Origin: Epilithonimonas bovis DSM 19482
GTDB taxonomy: Bacteria; Bacteroidota; Bacteroidia; Flavobacteriales; Weeksellaceae
Direction: 5' to 3'
Length of the DNA: 64,000 nucleotides
Assembly (NCBI RefSeq): GCF_900108115.1
Contig: NZ_FTPU01000004.1
Span: forward strand, 1 to 64,000
The notes beneath the pieces are model-generated. The model saw only the letters and a program-made list of their open reading frames with translations. It had not been told where the DNA came from and ran no database searches. The position numbers were made by a program, and so were the translations under genes. Below, one piece after another: positions 43,853 through 52,474 of this stretch; the first letter of the stretch is position 1, and each line of letters opens with the position of its first letter.

Positions 43853-44377
43853 ATGTTACGTTTTATATACATTATTATGTTGGCTATTTTAGGATTTTTT
43901 CTACAATCCTGTATGGTCTCACAGAAAAAAGTCCACACTGATTTTTTTGATAATCCGGACTTTAAAAATAATTCAACCTATGTAAGCATCAATGTTCCTA
44001 CTTTTTTAGCTAAGTCTTATGTAAAACACGCATTGAAAGAGGATGGGGAAAGCCAGGAAGTGATTGACCTTGTCAGGAAAATAAGTGACGTGAAGGTTCT
44101 TATTGTAGAGAGTTCCAAGACGTCTGTAAAATCTGAATTTCAGAAATACCTTACAAAAAACAATTATCAGGAGTGGATGTCTGTAAGGCAGGAAGGGCAG
44201 TTGGTCAGCATCAATGCGCAGGAGTCTAAAGATGTCATAAACCGCATGATCATCAATGTGAATGATGATAATGACCAAAGTGTTTTTGTAGATATTAAAG
44301 GCAAATTTTCTCCCGATGATATTTCAAAAATCATCAATGCAACAGAAAAACATCCGATTAAGATTCATAAGAATTAA
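43853..44377 (+). CDS. DUF4252 lipoprotein
   Basis: The 174-residue protein has a lipoprotein signal (MLRFIYIIMLAILGFFLQSC, Cys residue 20). A DUF4252-like domain follows (NVPTFLAKSYVKHALKEDG, VIDLVRKISDVKVLIVESS, WMSVRQEGQLVSINAQES, MIINVNDDNDQSVFVDIKG). It corresponds to the N-terminal half of its neighbour without the GIN domain, and starts 3 bp after it. Function unknown. Confidence 0.83.
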   Translation: MLRFIYIIMLAILGFFLQSCMVSQKKVHTDFFDNPDFKNNSTYVSINVPTFLAKSYVKHALKEDGESQEVIDLVRKISDVKVLIVESSKTSVKSEFQKYLTKNNYQEWMSVRQEGQLVSINAQESKDVINRMIINVNDDNDQSVFVDIKGKFSPDDISKIINATEKHPIKIHKN

Positions 44378-44470
44378 TTAGATGAAAAAAAATAGAGAAA
44401 AGATAAAAGACTTATTTTCAAACTGTTTTAGTTTAAAATATGCTATTAATTCTTCAAGAATTTAGTGCAC

Positions 44471-44498
44471 AAAAACCACTGTCAAAAGTGGTTTTTCT
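44471..44498. terminator. Bidirectional intrinsic terminator
   Basis: AAAAACCACT pairs with AGTGGTTTTT around a six-base loop. It separates the DUF4252 gene from pncB on the opposite strand. Confidence 0.9.
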
Positions 44499-44509
44499 AT
44501 TTAAGGCTA

Positions 44510-45688
44510 TTAATCTTTGATTCTTAAAAATTCTTTGGCCAGTTCTATCATTTTGGGGTCACCGGTATATTTGCCTTTCTCGTCAGATAGTTTTACGGTA
44601 GGGATCCATTCATTATTGATGCCTTTTACACTGATAAGTTTCATCACAATGTTCATAGGTTTCAGGCCAACATCATTGGTTAAGTTGGTTCCGATACCAA
44701 AAGAGATTCCTATTTTGCCTTTGCAGTAATTGGTAATTTCTTCAACTTTTTCCAGATTAAGGCCATCGGAGAAAATTATATATTTGAAAAGCGGGTTGAT
44801 ACCGTTCTCCTTGTAATGGGCGATGGTTTTATCCGCAAATTCCAACGGATCGCCACTGTCATGCCGCACACCATCAAAGAGTTTTGTAAACATTTTGTCA
44901 AACTGCTGGAAAAAAACATCCGTAGTATAAGTGTCTGACAATGCAACTCCCAAATCGCCACGGTAAACATTCACCCAATTTTCCAGCGCAATAGAATTGG
45001 CCATTTTAAAACCAAATTCTGCCGCATGGAACATAAACCATTCATGCGCATGCGTGCCAATAGGTTTTACCTTATACAGCATGGCGAGATGGATGTTGGA
45101 TGTTCCAATAAAAGTAGAACTTTTGTCCTGAGTAAGAGCGTCCATCACCAATCGGTGCACTTTGTAGGAATGCCTCCTCCTGGTCCCAAATTCCGCAAAC
45201 GGAACACCGAGTTCTGTCAGATGTCGGGCTTTTTCCACGGTTTTTTCAACCACTTCTTCATTAGTTTGCCTTTCCAGATGATTCATCTCATAATGGAGCT
45301 CGCTGATAAGCGCTAGAAGAGGCACTTCCCAAAGGATTGTTCTGTACCACAAGCCTTCTACAGACACTTTGAGATCGGCGCCGTCCTGCTCAATTTTGAC
45401 TTCCGAAGGATCGTAATGGAAACCTTCCAGAAAGTCAAGATAGGGCAAAGCCAGATACGGGCAGGTGATTTTAAGATATTTTTTTTCGTCTTTGGTCAGT
45501 TTAAGCTCTGCCATTGCGTTGACAGATTTTCTCAGTTCCTCGGCAAAACCCTCGGGAAAGTTGTGTTTTCCACGGTTGATGAATTCGTATTTTACAATTT
45601 CATTGGTAAACAATTTCACTACGGCATTTTGCATCGTGATCTTATAAAAGTCGTTGTCCAGAATGGAATTGAGCCTTACCTCGCGCAT
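44510..45688 (-). CDS. pncB: Nicotinate phosphoribosyltransferase
   Basis: The 392-residue enzyme makes nicotinate mononucleotide from nicotinate and PRPP in NAD salvage. Signatures are LDNDFYKITMQNAV at the N-terminus, EFGTRRRHSYKVH (with the regulatory/catalytic His region) near residue 167, GTSNIHLA, HEWFMFHAAEFG, and VRHDSGDPLEFADK. Length is normal. A TAGATTTG box lies at 45712-45705 on this strand, 17 bp before the ATG, so the leader is short. Confidence 0.96.
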   Translation of the reverse strand: MREVRLNSILDNDFYKITMQNAVVKLFTNEIVKYEFINRGKHNFPEGFAEELRKSVNAMAELKLTKDEKKYLKITCPYLALPYLDFLEGFHYDPSEVKIEQDGADLKVSVEGLWYRTILWEVPLLALISELHYEMNHLERQTNEEVVEKTVEKARHLTELGVPFAEFGTRRRHSYKVHRLVMDALTQDKSSTFIGTSNIHLAMLYKVKPIGTHAHEWFMFHAAEFGFKMANSIALENWVNVYRGDLGVALSDTYTTDVFFQQFDKMFTKLFDGVRHDSGDPLEFADKTIAHYKENGINPLFKYIIFSDGLNLEKVEEITNYCKGKIGISFGIGTNLTNDVGLKPMNIVMKLISVKGINNEWIPTVKLSDEKGKYTGDPKMIELAKEFLRIKD

Positions 45689-45764
45689 AAAAATATCATT
45701 TAAACAAATCTAAGGAATTTTGTTGAGGAGAGTTTTGAACTTGATTGATTTTAATCAAAATTTT

Positions 45765-45998
45765 AAACCACAAAAGCCACAAAAGAAAAACTTACTTGAA
45801 AACTTTGCAAAGTTGAAAACAAAAATACTTAAAATGCTTTCCTTTTTTGGGTTTTTGATCAACTGAAAAAAACATCTGAATGTCCGCTTTCTGGAACAAT
45901 TGTATTTTTAGCAGTTATTTTCTTCATCATGTATTAATTGACTAATTATGGATATTCAATAAGACTTATATAGTATAGCTTTTGTGACTTTGTGGTTT
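45765..45998. repeat. Palindromic intergenic element, copy 2 (234 bp)
   Basis: The left end AACCACAAAAGCCACAAAAG and right end CTTTTGTGACTTTGTGGTTT form the same terminal inverted repeat as in 25897-26009. The interior is longer and differs from copy 1. It fills most of the 378 bp spacer between pncB and the next gene and has no convincing coding potential. Confidence 0.75.
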
Positions 45999-46066
45999 TT
46001 ACAAACAATCTCTACACTTTTTCTATTGTACAAATACATTTCTTATTTTTGCGAAAATTATTTGAG

Positions 46067-46399
46067 ATGGTAAAGGCGCTGATGTATTTTGCAATAGGAA
46101 CTTTGATCAGTTTTTTCTTGAGACGTTTTACAGGAGAGCCTGCCAATTTCTGGGTAGAACTGTATGTGGCTTCTGCTTTTGGGATTGGTTGGGGATTAGC
46201 TTATTTTGTAGATCATCCGGAGTGGCCTCTTGCAAAAAAAATGGGCATTTCTTTAATTGGAATTGTTTTCTTGGTGGCTGTAGGACTGATATTTTTCGAT
46301 TTTGAAACGGCTGTTCCATCAATTATTAAGTTTTCTACGGTCTTTGTTGCCTATTATATGATCGCCAGTTTCCGAGAAAGCAAATCGCTGAGGTATTGA
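46067..46399 (+). CDS. Small membrane protein, unknown
   Basis: I use ATG 46067 (MVKALMYFAIGTLISFF), 110 residues. It has about three hydrophobic segments (residues 4-17, 30-47, 60-78, with another short one near 85-100). A TATTTTTG box at 46044-46051 lies 15 bp upstream. No family is recognised. Confidence 0.72.
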   Translation: MVKALMYFAIGTLISFFLRRFTGEPANFWVELYVASAFGIGWGLAYFVDHPEWPLAKKMGISLIGIVFLVAVGLIFFDFETAVPSIIKFSTVFVAYYMIASFRESKSLRY

Positions 46400-46450
46400 T
46401 TGGCTTGTAGCTTTTGGCTATTTGCTTTTTAGGCAATATTTAAATTTATA

Positions 46451-46486
46451 AAAAAGCCAGGCTTCTTAGAGAAATCTGGCTTTTGT
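46451..46486. terminator. Bidirectional intrinsic terminator
   Basis: AAAAGCCAG pairs with CTGGCTTTT, with an inner TTCT/AGAA stem; A-run and T-run flank it. It separates two convergent small membrane protein genes. Confidence 0.85.
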
Positions 46487-46489
46487 TTT

Positions 46490-47059
46490 TTAATGAATCA
46501 TGAGGAAACTGATCAGTCCTAGTCCGACAACCAAAAAAAGAAAGGCAATAAAGTTGATTGAGAATAAGATAAAGCCAATAATTAAACTGACAATACCATG
46601 TGAACGGTAAACTCTGCGGTGTGCAACGAAAAAATAGAGCGCGCTGTAGATGATCATCCCTGTCATTACCAGATATAAAAGCCAGTTGATGGCTCCGATA
46701 GTCACTACATTCGTTAGTTTGTTCAAAAATGAAAAGATGAGGATATTAAGCAGAAGGAAAGAAAAATAATGGAGCGTGAAAATACCATGATCAAAATACC
46801 ACCATTTTTTCTTGTCGTGAAACAGCCATAAAATAAAGGCAAAAATAGGCAAGTAGATAAAAAGTGCTTTTGGTAGAGTATGAACAAACGCTTCTGTGAA
46901 TTTTTCCTGAATTTTTTGTTGAGTAAAACCTTGTTCCTCAAAAATATAAAAAAGGCATGGGGCGGCTGCTAATCTTTTAAAAATTTGTGCAATTTTTTGA
47001 ATTTGATTTTTAAGCTTTAGTTTTAAGAAATGCAGGGCAGATAATTTATCAGGCAACAT
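46490..47059 (-). CDS. DUF3667-like membrane protein, short form without zinc ribbon
   Basis: The 189-residue protein contains the DUF3667 membrane core: HTLPKALFIYLPIFAFILWL, KKKWWYFDHGIFTLHYFSF, then further helices to the C-terminus. Typical family members carry an N-terminal zinc ribbon (CxxCG pair) and are longer. Here the frame is stopped 14 codons upstream of the ATG and the ribbon is absent. It may be a shortened gene or a distinct short subfamily. Function unknown. Confidence 0.72.
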   Translation of the reverse strand: MLPDKLSALHFLKLKLKNQIQKIAQIFKRLAAAPCLFYIFEEQGFTQQKIQEKFTEAFVHTLPKALFIYLPIFAFILWLFHDKKKWWYFDHGIFTLHYFSFLLLNILIFSFLNKLTNVVTIGAINWLLYLVMTGMIIYSALYFFVAHRRVYRSHGIVSLIIGFILFSINFIAFLFLVVGLGLISFLMIH

Positions 47060-47185
47060 TAGTAGTTTTGAAATAATGACGATAATTTCTGTTCTGTTTT
47101 ACGAAACAGGTATTACTTAACCATTTAATATTTAGAAAATTATAATATTTTTTGTGGGAAAATTTTTCATCCGGGAAAAATTTCA

Positions 47186-47193
47186 TACCTTTG
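47186..47193 (+). promoter_or_regulatory. -7 box for the rplM-rpsI operon
   Basis: TACCTTTG matches TAnnTTTG exactly and lies 45 bp before the rplM start. The short leader contains a small CCCTTTGAGGG hairpin and an ATCGTAAACGAT palindrome. Confidence 0.65.
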
Positions 47194-47238
47194 CACACCC
47201 TTTGAGGGAAAATTATGTTTAATCGTAAACGATAAATT

Positions 47239-47694
47239 GTGAATACATTAAGTTACAAAACAGTATCGGCAAACAAGGCTACCGCTAATAAAGAATGGGT
47301 TGTGGTAGACGCTGCTGAGCAACCGTTGGGAAGACTAGCTTCTACCGTTGCAAAGATTTTGAGAGGTAAGCACAAAACGAATTACACACCACACGTAGAT
47401 TGTGGAGACAACGTAATCGTTTTGAACGCTGGGAAAGTTACACTTTCCGGAAACAAGTGGGCAGACAAAACTTACATTTGGCACACGGGATATCCAGGTG
47501 GGCAAAAGTCGCAAACTGCAGAAGAGCTTTTGAAGAAAGATCCTTTGAAAGTGTTGGAAAAATCTGTAAAAGGGATGTTGCCTAAAAACAGATTGGGTTC
47601 AGCTTTATTCAGAAACCTTTATCTATATGAAGGGACTGAGCATAAGCACGAAGCGCAGCAGCCAAAAGTAATCAATGTTAACGAATTCAAATAA
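47239..47694 (+). CDS. rplM: 50S ribosomal protein L13
   Basis: The 151-residue protein starts at GTG 47239 (MNTLSYKTVSANKATANKEW). Signatures are VVVDAAEQPLGRLASTVAKIL, given in part as AAEQPLGRLAST, KWADKTYIWHTGYPGG and VKGMLPKNRLGSALFRNLYLYEG (KGMLPKNRLG). L13 is an early-assembly large-subunit protein. It is followed 7 bp later by rpsI, the conserved pairing. The GTG start is supported because no ATG lies in frame upstream and the length is normal. Confidence 0.97.
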   Translation: MNTLSYKTVSANKATANKEWVVVDAAEQPLGRLASTVAKILRGKHKTNYTPHVDCGDNVIVLNAGKVTLSGNKWADKTYIWHTGYPGGQKSQTAEELLKKDPLKVLEKSVKGMLPKNRLGSALFRNLYLYEGTEHKHEAQQPKVINVNEFK

Positions 47695-47701
47695 TTTGAG
47701 T

Positions 47702-48088
47702 ATGTCTATAGTACACAAAATCGGAAGAAGAAAAACTTCTGTTGCAAGAGTTTATGTAAAACCAGGAACTGGTAACATTACTATAAACGGGAAAGATGCT
47801 AAAACGTATTTCTGTACAGATGTTTTAGTTTACAAAGTTAATCAGCCATTTTTGTTAACAGAAACTTTGGGTCAGTATGATCTTACAGTTAATGTTTTTG
47901 GTGGTGGGATCACAGGTCAGGCAGAAGCTGTAAGACTAGGGGTTTCCAGAGCACTTTGCGAGATCAACGAAGAATTCAGATTGGCTCTTAAGCCACACGG
48001 ATTGCTTACAAGAGACGCAAGAATGGTTGAGAGAAAAAAACCAGGTCAGAAAAAAGCGAGAAAGAGATTCCAATTCTCAAAACGTTAA
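47702..48088 (+). CDS. rpsI: 30S ribosomal protein S9
   Basis: I use ATG 47702 (MSIVHKIGRRKTSVARVYVK), 128 residues. The family signatures are GRRKTSVARV, VFGGGITGQAEAVRLGVSRAL (given as GGGITGQAEAVRLG) and the C-terminal KKPGQKKARKRFQFSKR that reaches into the ribosomal P site. It forms a pair with rplM. Confidence 0.97.
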   Translation: MSIVHKIGRRKTSVARVYVKPGTGNITINGKDAKTYFCTDVLVYKVNQPFLLTETLGQYDLTVNVFGGGITGQAEAVRLGVSRALCEINEEFRLALKPHGLLTRDARMVERKKPGQKKARKRFQFSKR

Positions 48089-48204
48089 TTTTTTTTCAGA
48101 CTTCAGATTGGAGATGTCGGATTTCAGATTTTTTTGTCTGTGTCTTATGTCTAAAATCTATTTATCTAACAAAAAATATTGCCCGTTAGGTTTAGCATCC
48201 AAAC

Positions 48205-48245
48205 TCCGCTCCCATCTAAAGCTGAGTTGATTGCAAAAAAGCGGA
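48205..48245 (+). promoter_or_regulatory. Possible structured leader of rpsB
   Basis: TCCGCT (48205-48210) can pair with AGCGGA (48240-48245) around a ~29 nt region, 27 bp before the rpsB start. Earlier in the 183 bp spacer there is a tract of TCAGATT/TCGGATT direct repeats (48098-48140). A ribosomal-protein leader is possible but not a family I can name. Confidence 0.35.
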
Positions 48246-48271
48246 AAGTAAACTAACAAAAACAAGAAAAC

Positions 48272-49033
48272 ATGGCAAAAGCAAATGTAAAAGACCTTTT
48301 AGAGGCTGGCGTACACTTCGGTCACATGACCAGAAAGTGGAATCCAAATATGGCTCCATACATTTTCATGGAGAAAAACGGTATTCACATCATTGATTTA
48401 CATAAAACAGCAGTGAAATTGGACGAAGCTTGTGCAGCTTTGGAAAAATTGACATCTGCTGGTAAAAAAGTTCTTTTCGTAGCGACTAAAAAGCAAGCGA
48501 AAGAAGTTGTAGCAAAACATGCTGCAGAACTTAACATGCCTTACATCACAGAAAGATGGCCTGGTGGGATGTTGACCAACTTCGTAACAATCAGAAAAGC
48601 GGTTAAAAAAATGAACGCTATCGATAAAATGAAGAAAGACGGAACATTCGAAACTTTATCTAAAAAAGAAAGATTACAAGTGGATCGTCAAAGAGCTAAA
48701 CTTGAGAAAAACTTAGGATCTATCGCAGACATGGTTCGTCTTCCTTCAGCTATTTTCGTAGTTGATATCATGAGAGAACACATCGCAGTTACAGAAGCAA
48801 AAAAATTGGGTATCCCAGTTTTCGGTATCGTAGATACCAACTCAGATCCAAGAAAAGTGGATTACGTAATCCCAGGAAATGATGATGCTTCCAAATCTAT
48901 CGATATGATCCTTTCTGTTGTAGCAGATGCTGTAAAAGAAGGACAATCTCAAAGAAAAGCAGAAAAAGAAAAATCTAAAGAAGAAGGCGAAAAAGTATCT
49001 GCTGATGCAGATGCAGACTTCGATGCAGAATAA
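48272..49033 (+). CDS. rpsB: 30S ribosomal protein S2
   Basis: The 253-residue protein starts MAKANVKDLLEAGVHFGHMT. The S2 signatures are HFGHMTRKWNPNM, ERWPGGMLTNF, and IPVFGIVDTNSDP. The C-terminus ends in an acidic Asp/Ala-rich tail. Length is normal. The usual downstream neighbour tsf (elongation factor Ts) is not present within this window; a terminator and repeats follow instead. Confidence 0.97.
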   Translation: MAKANVKDLLEAGVHFGHMTRKWNPNMAPYIFMEKNGIHIIDLHKTAVKLDEACAALEKLTSAGKKVLFVATKKQAKEVVAKHAAELNMPYITERWPGGMLTNFVTIRKAVKKMNAIDKMKKDGTFETLSKKERLQVDRQRAKLEKNLGSIADMVRLPSAIFVVDIMREHIAVTEAKKLGIPVFGIVDTNSDPRKVDYVIPGNDDASKSIDMILSVVADAVKEGQSQRKAEKEKSKEEGEKVSADADADFDAE

Positions 49034-49056
49034 TTAGAAGATTTTTTCTAAATATA

Positions 49057-49090
49057 AAAAGCGGTTCAATTTGTTTGAGCCGCTTTTTTT
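49057..49090 (+). terminator. Terminator after rpsB
   Basis: AAAAGCGG and CCGCTTTT pair with an inner TCAA/TTGA stem, followed by a T-run. Confidence 0.88.
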
Positions 49091-49097
49091 GTAAAAT

Positions 49098-49320
49098 TAT
49101 TGGGGCGCCTTTATCCGCCTTCCACTCCCGCTTTGTCACTCTGAGCCTGTCGAAGAGTCCGTTCAAGTCGGGGCGCAGGACAAGGCAATCAAACGATGTT
49201 TGTCATATAATTGAAAGTCTGCTTGGTATCAATACAGAAAAGGCCTATCGTGGTTTAAAGCTTAACAAGGCTTATGAAAAAACAAAAAAAACCCTTTCAG
49301 GATTTGAACTCTGAAAGGGT
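49098..49320. repeat. Composite intergenic repeat with hairpin copy 2
   Basis: This gene-free stretch holds GGGGCGCCTTTATCCGCC, then a GTCACTCTGAGCCTGTCG-type word, then GTCGGGGCGCAGGACAAGG, all of which resemble scattered flavobacterial intergenic repeats as I recall them. A short open frame (49200-49314, containing NTEKAYRGLKLNKAY) may be a gene remnant. It ends with the hairpin ACCCTTTCAG...CTGAAAGGGT at 49291-49320, nearly identical to the one after panB. Confidence 0.6.
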
Positions 49321-49364
49321 CGTATAATTATTTGATTTCAAAGAAGTAAGCTAACAGCAAAGTG

Positions 49365-50321
49365 CTATCCTTTGAACTCACCCATGGCAATAAATTTGTC
49401 CTGTCTTTCTTCCACAATTTTATCAGTCGGGATTTTGGCAAAACTCTTTATATCTTTTAGAATGACTTTTTTTACGTTTTCAAAAGTGGCAGCGTAATCA
49501 TAGTGTGCCCCACCAAGAGGTTCCGGGATAATCGCATCAATCAGTTTCTGCTTCAGCATATCCTCACCAGTCAGCTTCATTGTGTTGGCAGCAGTTTCTT
49601 TATATTCCCAGCTTCTCCAAAGTATTGCAGAACAGTTTTCTGGAGAAATCACAGAGTACCAAGTGTTTTCCAACATATAAACTTTGTTTCCTACACCAAT
49701 TCCTAGAGCACCTCCACTTGCCCCTTCGCCAATGATGATTGTGATAATTGGAGTTTTTAGCTGGCACATTTCGTAGATGTTACGTGCGATAGCTTCGCCT
49801 TGTCCACGCTCTTCCGCTTCCAGGCCTGGATAAGCACCAGGTGTATCTACAAACGTTACCACAGGAATATTGAATTTCTCTGCCAGTTTCATCAGCCTTA
49901 GCGCCTTTCTGTAACCTTCAGGGTTAGACATCCCAAATCGTCTGTGTTGGCGTTCTTTGGTCGTTCTTCCCTTTTGGGTTCCGATTAACATCACAGTGTT
50001 CCCGCTAATGCTGGCAATACCGCCAATCATGGCCGGATCATCTCCAAAGTTTCTGTCACCGTGCAGTTCTACAAAACTTCCTGCATCTGCCAAACCGTTG
50101 ATGTAATCTAAGGTATAAGGCCTGTCCGGATGTCTTGACAGCTGGACTCTTTGCCAAGGCGTAAGATTGCCATATATTTTTTTCTTGGTATCCTCTATTT
50201 TTGTTTTGATCTTTTTGCAGGATTCATCTACATCGATGCCGCTCTCTGTACCCAATTGTACACATTTCTCGTACTGCTCGATCAGCTCTTTTACAGGTTG
50301 TTCAAATTCTAAATATTCCAT
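49365..50321 (-). CDS. accA: Acetyl-CoA carboxylase carboxyltransferase subunit alpha
   Basis: The 318-residue protein transfers CO2 from carboxybiotin to acetyl-CoA together with AccD. Signatures are [63 protein letters not shown] and [15 protein letters not shown]. Length is normal. It stands alone; accD is not in the window, accB and accC are at 58-60 kb. Confidence 0.97.
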   Translation of the reverse strand: MEYLEFEQPVKELIEQYEKCVQLGTESGIDVDESCKKIKTKIEDTKKKIYGNLTPWQRVQLSRHPDRPYTLDYINGLADAGSFVELHGDRNFGDDPAMIGGIASISGNTVMLIGTQKGRTTKERQHRRFGMSNPEGYRKALRLMKLAEKFNIPVVTFVDTPGAYPGLEAEERGQGEAIARNIYEMCQLKTPIITIIIGEGASGGALGIGVGNKVYMLENTWYSVISPENCSAILWRSWEYKETAANTMKLTGEDMLKQKLIDAIIPEPLGGAHYDYAATFENVKKVILKDIKSFAKIPTDKIVEERQDKFIAMGEFKG

Positions 50322-50455
50322 ATTTCGTTTGGGTTAAACCATCCCAAAAATAATCTTTTTTTTTGAATTATCTTTAAGAGTCCTCAACAGCCTCAGACAG
50401 ACATTTTTAAAAATTAAAAAATTGTGAAACTGAGACTCATGAAGTGTTTTAATAA

Positions 50456-51967
50456 TTAATTTAAACGGATTGCTTTTTCTATTCTTGCAAGCGTTTCTTC
50501 TTTCCCGATAATATTCATAATATCTGGTACGTCAGGGCCTTTCAGTTCACCGACTAGTGCGAGACGAAGTGGCATCATAACTTTTCCCATGCCCAGGCTT
50601 TGCTCTTCTGCAAAATGATGGATTGTTTCTTTCAGTACTTCCGGTTCAAAGCTTTCTGTGGTAGACAGTTTTGCAGATAAATTGGCCAGGGTAGAAGAGG
50701 TCGTGTCATTCCATGCTTTTTTAAGCGCTTTTTCGTCGTAAGATGTAGGTGCCTGGAAAAAGAATTGGCCGTCATTATAGATATCAGCTACAAAACTGGC
50801 TCTTTCCTTCATCAACGAAACGATTTTGAGTAATTTTTCGTCTGAAAAACCGAAGGATTTGATACCATCTACTTCTTTTAACAAAGTTAAAACCTCTTCG
50901 TCAGATTTCAGTTTGAGGTACTCATGGTTAAACCATTTCGCTTTTTGAGGGTCAAACCTAGCTCCGGCTTTATGGACTTTATGAAGATCAAATTCGGCAA
51001 TCATTTCGTCCATTGATACCAATTCTTTATCATTGGCAGGTGTCCATCCCAAAAGTGCTGTCATATTGATAAAAGCTTCCGGGAAATAGCCGGATTCTTT
51101 GTAACCTTTCCAAACCTCATCACTTTCCGGGTCTTTAAAATCCATCGGAAATACTGGGAAACCAAATTTTGCACCGTCTCTTTTGCTGAGTTTTCCTTTG
51201 CCTTCTGGTTTTAGGATTAACGAAAGATGTGCAAATTCCGGAGCTTCCCATCCCATGGCTTCGTAAAGCAAAACGTGCAAAGGCATAGATGGCAGCCATT
51301 CTTCACCACGGATAACGTGAGAGATTTTCATCTCATAATCATCCACCACATTGGCGAAATGATAAGTTGGCATGCCGTCATTTTTAATTAAAACCTTATC
51401 GTCTAATGTATTAGTATTAACAGTAAAATTACCTCTGATAATATCCTGAAGATGAAGAACACGATCTACCGGCATTTTGAAACGTACAACATAAGGTACC
51501 TGGTCATTCAACAGTTGCTGAACTTCTTCATGAGGAAGAGAAATACTATTCCTCAATTGTTGCCTTGTCTGGTAGTTGTATGAGAAAACTTCGCCACGGG
51601 CTTCAAATTCTTTTCTGATATTGTCTAATTCTTCCGGCGTATCAAATGCGAGATAAGCATAATCTGTTTCCAGGATCTGATCTTTGTAGCGGTCATAGAT
51701 GGCTCTCCTTTCCGACTGGCGGTATGGTGCATAAGGACCACCAATTGCAGGGCTCTCATCCGGAACAATGCCGCACCATGCTAAAGATTGCATAATGTAA
51801 TTTTCTGCACCTTCTACATATCTTGCTGTATCGGTATCTTCGATTCTAAGAACGAATTCGCCACCTTTATTTTTTGCGAACAGATAATCATATAAAGCCG
51901 TTCTGACTCCTCCAAGGTGTAAAGCTCCTGTCGGACTGGGTGCAAATCGCACGCGTACTTTTTTCAT
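50456..51967 (-). CDS. gltX: Glutamate--tRNA ligase
   Basis: The 503-residue class I aminoacyl-tRNA synthetase has the HIGH-type motif in RFAPSPTGALHLGGVRTALY and the KMSKS-type motif KLSKRDGAKFG near residue 250. ERRAIYDRYKD and HVIRGEEWLPS are family blocks. A -7-like TAATTTTG box lies at 52044-52037 on this strand, about 70 bp upstream. Length is normal for a discriminating or nondiscriminating GluRS; sequence alone does not decide. Confidence 0.97.
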   Translation of the reverse strand: MKKVRVRFAPSPTGALHLGGVRTALYDYLFAKNKGGEFVLRIEDTDTARYVEGAENYIMQSLAWCGIVPDESPAIGGPYAPYRQSERRAIYDRYKDQILETDYAYLAFDTPEELDNIRKEFEARGEVFSYNYQTRQQLRNSISLPHEEVQQLLNDQVPYVVRFKMPVDRVLHLQDIIRGNFTVNTNTLDDKVLIKNDGMPTYHFANVVDDYEMKISHVIRGEEWLPSMPLHVLLYEAMGWEAPEFAHLSLILKPEGKGKLSKRDGAKFGFPVFPMDFKDPESDEVWKGYKESGYFPEAFINMTALLGWTPANDKELVSMDEMIAEFDLHKVHKAGARFDPQKAKWFNHEYLKLKSDEEVLTLLKEVDGIKSFGFSDEKLLKIVSLMKERASFVADIYNDGQFFFQAPTSYDEKALKKAWNDTTSSTLANLSAKLSTTESFEPEVLKETIHHFAEEQSLGMGKVMMPLRLALVGELKGPDVPDIMNIIGKEETLARIEKAIRLN

Positions 51968-52036
51968 TTGTAGATATTTAGTTTTTTAATATCAAATGCA
52001 AATCCTGTTATGCTTTGATGTCTAAAAAATGTGGTG

Positions 52037-52105
52037 CAAAATTAATAAAATTTAACCGTTTTGAGGTTTGAATTTGGTTATTCCTGAAGGAATTCATTAT
52101 TTTTG
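52037..52105. promoter_or_regulatory. Divergent promoter region gltX / glycosyltransferase island
   Basis: Minus strand: TAATTTTG at 52044-52037 for gltX. Plus strand: TTTG at 52073-52076 and TATTTTTG at 52098-52105 (21 nt apart) for the cupin gene starting at 52124. Confidence 0.6.
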
Positions 52106-52123
52106 ACAATTAAAATGATAACT

Positions 52124-52468
52124 ATGTTAGAAATTGGAGAGCGACCGTGGGGAAAATATTATGTGTTGGCAGATGAGCCTAACTATAAACTGAAAAGAAT
52201 TGAAGTGAACCCTGGTCAAAAATTATCTTACCAATATCATTATAAAAGACAAGAGCAGTGGACAATTATCGAAGGTAATGCGACGATTGTTCTGGATGAT
52301 GTAGAGATCCCTTTGGCTTATGGTCAAAGTATTTTCATCCCACTAGGTGCCAAGCACCGGATTATGAATCTTACAGATCAGCCTGTTGTTTTTATCGAGG
52401 TACAGACAGGGACTTACTTTGGCGAAGATGATATTGTGAGGCTGGAGGATGATTATGATAGGGAGTAA
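52124..52468 (+). CDS. Cupin, mannose-6-phosphate isomerase type II-like
   Basis: I use ATG 52124 (MLEIGERPWGKYYVL), 114 residues; ATG 52115 is possible. The cupin barrel carries RPWGKYYVLAD, NPGQKLSYQYHYKRQEQW (metal His and Glu), GNATIVLDD and FIPLGAKHRIMN. It matches the stand-alone C-terminal cupin domain of ManC/type II mannose-6-phosphate isomerases. It starts a run with four glycosyltransferases and may provide mannose- or GDP-mannose-linked precursor supply; inference. Confidence 0.85.
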   Translation: MLEIGERPWGKYYVLADEPNYKLKRIEVNPGQKLSYQYHYKRQEQWTIIEGNATIVLDDVEIPLAYGQSIFIPLGAKHRIMNLTDQPVVFIEVQTGTYFGEDDIVRLEDDYDRE

Positions 52469-52474
52469 CTAGCT

